In this document: positions 6,771 through 11,485 of the stretch, piece by piece
Position numbering within the stretch: position 1 is the first letter of the stretch
Layout of the letters: every line of letters begins with the position of its first letter
Source: X23 sp050251575
Lineage (GTDB): Bacteria > Bacillota > Clostridia > SK-Y3
Length of the DNA: 11,485 bases
Assembly: GCA_050251575.1 (NCBI GenBank)
Contig: JBFWMP010000091.1
Span: 1-11,485, forward strand
Reading direction: 5' to 3'
Program-made: the position numbers and the translations under genes
The notes under the pieces: generated by a model
The model's database searches: none
What the model was told of the DNA's origin: nothing
The model's input: the letters and a program-made list of their open reading frames with translations, nothing else

Positions 6771-7250
6771 ATGATGGGGTTATATAATAAAGTCCTTGAC
6801 ACTAGCGCATGTTCGACCATCTGGGAACGACATCCATTACCATGGCAGGAGGGCAGCAGTTGTTGATACAGACCACGCTTCCTCCTGAGGTAAGGAAAGT
6901 CCTGTACTATCTGGGACTCCCCTATGAGAAGGCTTTTGAAAAGAGCATATAAGCAGAAAGCCATCTTTTGAAAATCACTGTCAGGCATCCAGAAAACCAT
7001 CCATACAGGGGTGGCTACAGGACATGCCATTGGGCATACATGCCATAGATGAAAAAGCCTGGATTGTAAGGAAAACCAGTCCAATTATCCTCCCCGGATG
7101 GTTAAGAGGACCGGGCTGGCAAGGAAACTCTGTCAATTGTCTCCTTGATATTGGAGGAAGCTCCGATTACAGCAGTTTTCTGAACATGGGTTTGGTTTTT
7201 CAAGATTCTGGAAAGTCTTACTGCCTAAAGTGGGCTGTTCCTTCTCCTCT
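6771..7250. other. Decayed, unidentified sequence with no intact gene
   Basis: I see no credible gene here. Base composition is near balanced, unlike the A+T-rich glycan genes on either side. Short open stretches change frame repeatedly. For example, a + strand piece reads LPPEVRKVLYYLGLPYEKA around 6880-6940 and then meets a stop. The longest frame is on the minus strand (7084-6752), rich in Cys, Trp, Leu and Met in a way typical of non-coding antisense. The likeliest explanation is a pile-up of dead mobile-element or accessory-gene fragments, but I cannot name the family. Confidence 0.5.
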
Positions 7251-7280
7251 TGTTTGCTCCTTCTTATAAGGTAGCAAACA
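7251..7280. terminator. Candidate stem-loop terminator
   Basis: TGTTTGCT (7251-7258) pairs perfectly with AGCAAACA (7273-7280). Inside it, CCTT (7259-7262) pairs with AAGG (7268-7271), with one bulged T. This gives about a 12-bp stem and a 5-base loop. An A+T-rich run containing ATTTTTAA follows about ten bases later on the + strand, which is further than in a classic intrinsic terminator. It could end transcripts from the scar region or be the end of a decayed element. Confidence 0.4.
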
Positions 7281-7321
7281 TTCGTTAAATTTTTAATTCC
7301 CTTTCCAAAACTTGGTCTTAG

Positions 7322-7327
7322 TATAAT
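7322..7327 (+). promoter_or_regulatory. Candidate -10 box ahead of the downstream glycan genes
   Basis: TATAAT at 7322-7327 is an exact -10 consensus just downstream of a stem-loop and an A+T-rich stretch. No good -35 hexamer is visible at 16-18 bp, and there is no TG extension. In sequence this A+T-rich, chance matches are common. If used, it would give a leader of about 275 bases before the glycosyltransferase start at 7609. Confidence 0.28.
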
Positions 7328-7501
7328 TTGTGTATTGGGACAACAACGGTCACCAGCCTTCAGGTTTGGTATATGCCTCCCAGATGCAGGTCAGAGCTAG
7401 TAAGGCCTCTTATTTGTTTTCCGAATGAATCAAAACAATTAGGCACGCTTGAGAACGGAATCCCCTATGTTGGAAGGATGAGAAAACAAGGATTTATGCA
7501 T

Positions 7502-7563
7502 TGCCGGTAGTCAAGACTAAATACCGGCCTTTAAGAAAAGTGGTTTGACTAACAAGAGTCAAA
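7502..7563 (+). promoter_or_regulatory. Paired stem-loops in the leader of the 7609 glycosyltransferase
   Basis: Two perfect 7-bp stems lie 45-105 bases before the gene. The first is GCCGGTA (7503-7509) with TACCGGC (7522-7528), enclosing a smaller AGTC/GACT palindrome. The second is TTTGACT (7544-7550) with AGTCAAA (7557-7563) around a 6-base loop. Neither is followed by a long T-tract. Structured leaders ahead of polysaccharide operons can recruit NusG-like antiterminators such as RfaH or LoaP. The segment GCCGGTAG differs by one base from the enterobacterial ops core GGCGGTAG, which may be coincidence. The pairing is directly visible; the role is inference. Confidence 0.4.
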
Positions 7564-7608
7564 AGAAAGGCGAAAACTAGCTTGGAAAATACCGCATGGG
7601 AGTTTTTG

Positions 7609-8793
7609 ATGAAAGTTCTATTTTGCTATAGTGGTCCTATTTTCTTGGATCAAATTGGACAACTTTTTGGTACTCATCTTACTGATGATATTTTTCAAAG
7701 ATATTTTTTATTAGGTGAGGAATTAGTTCTTGCGGTATCAGTAGAAAAAATTCAAGATTCAAAATCGCAAAACAAGTTTACAAAAATTTCTTCTTCCCCA
7801 ATACAGTTAGTGGAACTTTCCAAATTAAATACTTTTAGAAAGATGCTATTTGAGAAAAGTGAAGCAAAAAAAAAGTTGGAAGAAGCTATTCAACAAGCAG
7901 ATCTTGTAATAATTAGACTCCCTTGTATGCTCGGGAATATGGCTGTAGATATTGCTGAGAAATTAAAAAAACCTTTTTTATTGGAAATTGTTGGTTGTCC
8001 ATGGGACTCATATCGATATCATAGTTTAAAAGGCAAACTTATTGCACCTCTTGCTTATTTTGCAATGTATAGAAGAGTTTTACATGCACCATTTTCTATG
8101 TATGTAACTGAAGAGTTTTTACAAAAAAGGTATCCAACTAAAGGAATTCATTGTGGTTGTTCTGATGTGCATCTAGAAGTTGTCAATGAATCAATATTAG
8201 TTAGCCGAATCGAAAAGATAAATAAGAGAAAATTTAATGAAAGATTGATTATTGGTACCATTGGTGCTACCAATGTAAAATATAAGGGTCAACAATACAT
8301 AATCAAGGCGTTAAGCAAACTAAGAGCAGATGGTGTTGAAGATTATAAATATTTAGTTATTGGACCAGGAAATACAGGCTATCTTACAAAAATTGCGCAA
8401 AAGTATAATGTTTCTGATCTAGTAGAGTTTGTAGGAGTAATCCCCCATAATGAAATTTTTAAAATATTAGATAAAATAGATATATATGCTCAGCCAAGTC
8501 GAACAGAGGGTTTGCCCCGAGCATTAATTGAGGCAATGAGTCGGGGTGTACCTTCTTTCGGATGCCGTGTAGGAGGAATGCCTGAGTTATTAGAGAGCAA
8601 AATGCTCTTTAGCAAATCTCATAATTGTGTCAAAGAAATTTGTCTGATTCTTAAATCACTTACAAAGGATTTGATGATACATCAAGCAAGAAGAAATTAT
8701 TTATTCTCACAGAATTATCAACATGACCTACTCGATAACAAGCGAAATCAATTTCTTCTTGATTTTAAAAACTCTTTTCTTTTAAAGAAATAG
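7609..8793 (+). CDS. Family 4 glycosyltransferase
   Basis: The 394-residue product is a GT-B enzyme likely to add one sugar to the lipid-linked repeat unit in the cytoplasm. I chose ATG 7609 because GGGAG (7598-7602) is ideally placed six bases upstream and MKVLFCYSGPIF is a normal first beta-strand. A TTG at 7582 would only add nine residues. The N-terminal domain is divergent, with LVIIRLPCMLGNMA (99-112) and KPFLLEIVGCPWDSYRYHSL (121-140). The C-terminal domain is canonical, with IIGTIGATNVKYKGQQYIIK (214-233), LVIGPGNTGYL, VEFVGVIPHNEIF, and the E-x7-E pair in PSRTEGLPRALIEAM (E300, E308). A run of nine A residues (7866-7874) lies in the coding region. The gene opens a tight run of four same-strand genes and ends 37 bp before the polymerase. 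The donor sugar is unknown. Confidence 0.92.
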   Translation: MKVLFCYSGPIFLDQIGQLFGTHLTDDIFQRYFLLGEELVLAVSVEKIQDSKSQNKFTKISSSPIQLVELSKLNTFRKMLFEKSEAKKKLEEAIQQADLVIIRLPCMLGNMAVDIAEKLKKPFLLEIVGCPWDSYRYHSLKGKLIAPLAYFAMYRRVLHAPFSMYVTEEFLQKRYPTKGIHCGCSDVHLEVVNESILVSRIEKINKRKFNERLIIGTIGATNVKYKGQQYIIKALSKLRADGVEDYKYLVIGPGNTGYLTKIAQKYNVSDLVEFVGVIPHNEIFKILDKIDIYAQPSRTEGLPRALIEAMSRGVPSFGCRVGGMPELLESKMLFSKSHNCVKEICLILKSLTKDLMIHQARRNYLFSQNYQHDLLDNKRNQFLLDFKNSFLLKK

Positions 8794-8830
8794 TAGGTTT
8801 AATTGTTTCTATGCAGGAGAATTATGATTG

Positions 8831-10111
8831 ATGTCAATTGAAGTGATTTGTATAATAGTTTTTTTAATTATACAATTTTCCTTGTTTAGGAAGTATGGTG
8901 AAATTAATGGTAGATTTGGGCATATCTCATTTTTGTTTTTAATTTATTTGTCAATGGGCTTTGCTTCATTAGTTGGCTATTCTTTAGATATTACAAGGTC
9001 TAAATTGCCTTTTTCGATTCTTGCCATGGTTTACTTTACCGTTTCATTGACAATTATAATGTTGCCTTTTTTATGTTTCAAAGATAGAAAACTATATTCA
9101 ATTGTGATAACAAATCGTTTGGTCTATGTTATTGTCGAAAGGGTTTTAGCGTTTGGAGGGATTTTTTCATTATTATTCTATTTCCCTCATGCAATTTTGG
9201 CAGTTCTTAGTCCGAGCCTTCAATATAACCGAGATAATCAAGTTTTCCAAAGCATTCTCCAATCATATGGGATTATTAATAGCATTGCTTCACTTATTTC
9301 TGATTACTTTATAGTAATGATAATGCTTGCTTTTATTAGTTTTTCAATCAATAAAAAAAAACTTGGAGTATGGTTACTTATTGGTAGTCTTTCTTATGTT
9401 ATGAAGGTGTTTTCATTCGGTGGACGTGATGGTGTTGTCTATTGGGGAATATCATTTTTATTTCAATTTCTATTTATGAAAGACTTTTTAAGAGAAAAGA
9501 GCATTTCTCAGATATTTAAAATTGGTATTGTTGTACTGATAATTATTAGTTTTGTTTTTGTGTATATTACGATAATTCGATTCTCAGTGTATTCAGAGCC
9601 AATTGTTTTTTCAATAATAGATTATCTAGGAATGCAAATTTCAAATTTTAGTGACCAGTTTCAAATCAGCCCTCCACTAAGATACGGCGGAGCCAATTTC
9701 CCTGTATTAGTTCAAGGACTTGAGTTGGTTGGTTTTAAATTGGGAGCGTTGTATGATCGGACGCTTTTATATGGTTACTACGAACAATTCGGACTAGTTT
9801 CATGGGTGTTCTCAACTTTCTTGGGTGGACTTTTATCTGATTTTGGGAGATTTGGGACGTTTATCTTTATAGTTATATTATCGATGAGAATATTTAAGAT
9901 TTTAAGGGTAGTAGACAAAACACATAAATTTAAGATTCATAGTTTATTAGAATACATACTTTATTATCAGTTTATCTCATGGGGTGTGTTTTATAATCGA
10001 CTATATTCAGCGAACTACTATATAATTACACTCCTATTTTTAGTATTTTTATTTTGGGTAACTCAATCTTCAGAGTTCTCTTTTATGGTAGTGAAAAAAA
10101 GATTAGAATAA
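8831..10111 (+). CDS. wzy: Wzy-type oligosaccharide repeat-unit polymerase
   Basis: This 426-residue protein is almost wholly hydrophobic, with about ten or eleven likely membrane helices. A longer outward or inward loop lies around residues 255-310 (SNFSDQFQISPPLRYGGANF and on). The segment SFGGRDGVVYWG near 195-206 resembles the short Arg-containing motif seen in Wzy polymerases. Such proteins join undecaprenyl-linked repeat units on the outer face of the inner membrane. Sequence identity among them is very low, so the call rests on topology, size and position between glycosyltransferases and a flippase. AGGAGA (8815-8820) is ten bases before ATG 8831; TTG 8828 is an alternative. A five-codon frame from ATG 8824 overlaps the start. 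A run of nine A residues lies at 9353-9361. The alternative identity is another multi-pass glycan protein such as a ligase. Confidence 0.82.
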   Translation: MSIEVICIIVFLIIQFSLFRKYGEINGRFGHISFLFLIYLSMGFASLVGYSLDITRSKLPFSILAMVYFTVSLTIIMLPFLCFKDRKLYSIVITNRLVYVIVERVLAFGGIFSLLFYFPHAILAVLSPSLQYNRDNQVFQSILQSYGIINSIASLISDYFIVMIMLAFISFSINKKKLGVWLLIGSLSYVMKVFSFGGRDGVVYWGISFLFQFLFMKDFLREKSISQIFKIGIVVLIIISFVFVYITIIRFSVYSEPIVFSIIDYLGMQISNFSDQFQISPPLRYGGANFPVLVQGLELVGFKLGALYDRTLLYGYYEQFGLVSWVFSTFLGGLLSDFGRFGTFIFIVILSMRIFKILRVVDKTHKFKIHSLLEYILYYQFISWGVFYNRLYSANYYIITLLFLVFLFWVTQSSEFSFMVVKKRLE

Positions 10112-10115
10112 AAAT

Positions 10116-11159
10116 ATGATGAAAAATAGAAGCGTATTATATGATAATGTTAAAAAGTCAGAAAAAGAAATCATGTGTAATTGGGATTCTAAAGACCCCG
10201 CTGTCAGTGTCGTCTGTATAACATATAATCATGAGTTATACATAAACGATGCAATAGGCGGATTCCTGAATCAGAAAACTACTTTTGGGTTTGAGATAAT
10301 TATTCATGATGATGCATCTACAGATGAAACTCCAAATATCATCATGGAGTATCATCGACGTTTCCCTAGCATTATAATCCCAATTCTTCAAAACGAAAAT
10401 CAACACTCAAAAGGGACTAAAATTTTCTCAACATTTATTAACCCATTAATAAGAGGAGAATACATAGCACATTGTGAAGGGGATGATTATTGGATTGATT
10501 CTTCAAAATTACAGAGGCAATATGACGCTCTCAAGTCTACACAAAGTTGTGACATTTGTTTTCATCCAGCAAAAGCAATGTACCCAAATGATACTTCAAG
10601 AATTATTTGTTTGCACAGTAAATCAACAAAAATATTCTCTATAGGTGATGTGATTCTCGGTGATGGTGGATTTATGCCAACCGCTTCTCTGTTTTATAGA
10701 AAGGAAATAAGAACATCTGTTGATGAGTTTTTTGAACGATATGAAAAATTTCCTGTTGGGGATGTTATGCTACAGTTTCTTGCTTCAAAAAGAGGGGGAG
10801 CTTTATACTTACCTATGGTTGGATCTGTGTATCGTATTAATTCTATTGGAAGCTGGTCTCATAGAATGATAACAGATTCGAGTTTTGCATTTGATGTTTA
10901 TAAAAAATCCATACTATGGAATGAAAAATTAAATGAATTTACTGGTTATTTGTATGATGAATATTTCAATCAAAAAATTACTTTTTTACTTAAAAACTAT
11001 ACTACAAATCCTTATATAATAAAGGAATATAGATATTACTTTCTTCAGATGTATCCTAGATATTTTAAGTCTTATTCGATGTTAGGATTACAATCGAAGT
11101 TCCTTCTAAGGTATCTGAAAAAATTCGCCAAACAAACCTTTCTAAAATATTCAAGATGA
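10116..11159 (+). CDS. Family 2 glycosyltransferase
   Basis: The 347-residue product is a GT-A enzyme that should add a sugar to the repeat unit with inversion. After a short leader it shows AVSVVCITYNHELYINDAI (29-47), the nucleotide-binding EIIIHDDASTDET (60-72) and the DxD-type metal site in AHCEGDDYWID (118-128), followed by KLQRQYDAL. The QKTTFGFEIIIHDDASTD block is typical of a common O-antigen and capsule GT2 subgroup. A GGFMPTASLFYRKEI segment in the second half is the usual acceptor-side signature. ATG 10116 lies four bases after the polymerase stop and is followed by a second ATG at 10119. The ribosome site is weak, so translation may be coupled. The stop overlaps the flippase start as ATGA. 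Length and motifs are intact. The donor is unknown. Confidence 0.93.
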   Translation: MMKNRSVLYDNVKKSEKEIMCNWDSKDPAVSVVCITYNHELYINDAIGGFLNQKTTFGFEIIIHDDASTDETPNIIMEYHRRFPSIIIPILQNENQHSKGTKIFSTFINPLIRGEYIAHCEGDDYWIDSSKLQRQYDALKSTQSCDICFHPAKAMYPNDTSRIICLHSKSTKIFSIGDVILGDGGFMPTASLFYRKEIRTSVDEFFERYEKFPVGDVMLQFLASKRGGALYLPMVGSVYRINSIGSWSHRMITDSSFAFDVYKKSILWNEKLNEFTGYLYDEYFNQKITFLLKNYTTNPYIIKEYRYYFLQMYPRYFKSYSMLGLQSKFLLRYLKKFAKQTFLKYSR

Positions 11160-11485
11160 ATAAGGATCTCAATTCTACCAATAACTCAATCATTGGCGGT
11201 TTACTCTGGAAACTCCTTGAACGCTTCGGCACTCAAGGTCTCCAATTCATCATCCAAATCATTCTTGCCCGTCTCCTTCTTCCTTCTGATTATGGAATTC
11301 TTGCTTTAGTAGTTATTTTCATTACTATTGCAAACGTCTTTGTCCAGAGTGGATTGAGTACCTCACTCATCCAAAAGAAAGTAGTCGATCAGGTTGATTA
11401 TTCCTCAGTACTGTATATCAGTCTGGGGATAGCGGGCATACTCTATTGTCTTCTTTACTTTACAGCACCACTCATTGGAGTGTTC
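11156..11485 (+). CDS. wzx: Wzx-type polysaccharide flippase (WzxC/TuaB-like), N-terminal part
   Basis: The first 110 residues are present and the gene continues past the window. After a short polar leader comes GGLLWKLLERFGTQGLQFII, then QIILARLLLPSDYGILALVV with the (A/S)R-x-L-x-P-x-(D/E)-(F/Y)-G signature. FVQSGLSTSLIQKK and DYSSVLYISLGIAG follow. This is the opening of the WzxC/TuaB branch of the MATE/MOP flippase superfamily, with three membrane helices visible. Such proteins move the undecaprenyl-linked repeat unit across the inner membrane. The ATG overlaps the glycosyltransferase stop (ATGA), so translation is probably coupled. Codons change abruptly here: ctc, atc, ttc, ggc and cgc become frequent, whereas the preceding genes prefer A/T-ending codons. 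That suggests this gene has a different origin. Confidence 0.9.
   Translation, partial: MNKDLNSTNNSIIGGLLWKLLERFGTQGLQFIIQIILARLLLPSDYGILALVVIFITIANVFVQSGLSTSLIQKKVVDQVDYSSVLYISLGIAGILYCLLYFTAPLIGVF

Noticed and set aside
6752..7084. A 110-codon minus-strand open frame in the scar region.
   Set aside because: Its composition is very rich in Cys, Met, Trp and Leu, it overlaps the TrlF stub and it lacks any motif. It looks like a chance opening in decayed DNA.
8824..8841. A five-codon frame (MIDVN) overlapping the polymerase start, as a leader peptide.
   Set aside because: It is placed three bases after AGGAGA, too close for that site, and nothing suggests regulation. It is more likely incidental to the real start at 8831.
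1..11485. CRISPR arrays, tRNA or rRNA genes.
   Set aside because: No regularly spaced short repeats and no recognisable RNA-gene sequence were seen on either strand.

Overview
This window is part of a surface-polysaccharide (O-antigen, capsule or exopolysaccharide) gene cluster on the + strand. It is interrupted by two scarred, non-glycan stretches. The intact glycan genes are strikingly A+T-rich. The scars and an HNH-nuclease gene between them are visibly richer in G+C. That mosaic suggests a cluster assembled by transfer and later hit by mobile DNA. The organism cannot be fixed from the sequence. The genes resemble those of anaerobic Firmicutes and of spirochaetes such as Sphaerochaeta; this is an impression, not a search result.

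Region 1 (1-2472) is a tight run of three genes: the C-terminal part of a NeuD/PglD-type sugar acyltransferase, a full-length biotin-dependent acyl-CoA carboxyltransferase subunit, and a small PglC-type phosphoglycosyl transferase. The last is the enzyme class that loads the first sugar phosphate onto undecaprenyl phosphate. A carboxyltransferase is not a usual member of such an operon. It may supply a carboxylated acyl-CoA (malonyl or methylmalonyl type) for decorating an amino sugar, but this is inference. A membrane-anchored protein of unknown function follows (2520-3149).

Region 2 (3150-5451) is an accessory insertion. Two imperfect direct repeats of about 200 bp (3230-3423 and 4836-5049, offset 1606 bp) flank an IS256-type transposase tail on the - strand and an intact HNH-endonuclease-like gene (3704-4819). 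A possible IS110-type transposase scrap lies after the second repeat.

Region 3 (5452-6558) is a single EpsD/CapM-like family 4 glycosyltransferase. Region 4 (6559-7608) is a 1 kb scar. It holds the first ~47 codons of a TrlF-type PHP-domain protein, then decayed sequence I cannot identify, then a possible leader with a -10 box and three stem-loops.

Region 5 (7609-11485) resumes the glycan operon: a second family 4 glycosyltransferase, a multi-pass Wzy-type polymerase, a family 2 glycosyltransferase, and the start of a WzxC/TuaB-type flippase that runs off the window. Together the genes fit the Wzx/Wzy route: priming on the lipid carrier, sequential sugar addition in the cytoplasm, flipping, and polymerisation on the outer face of the membrane.
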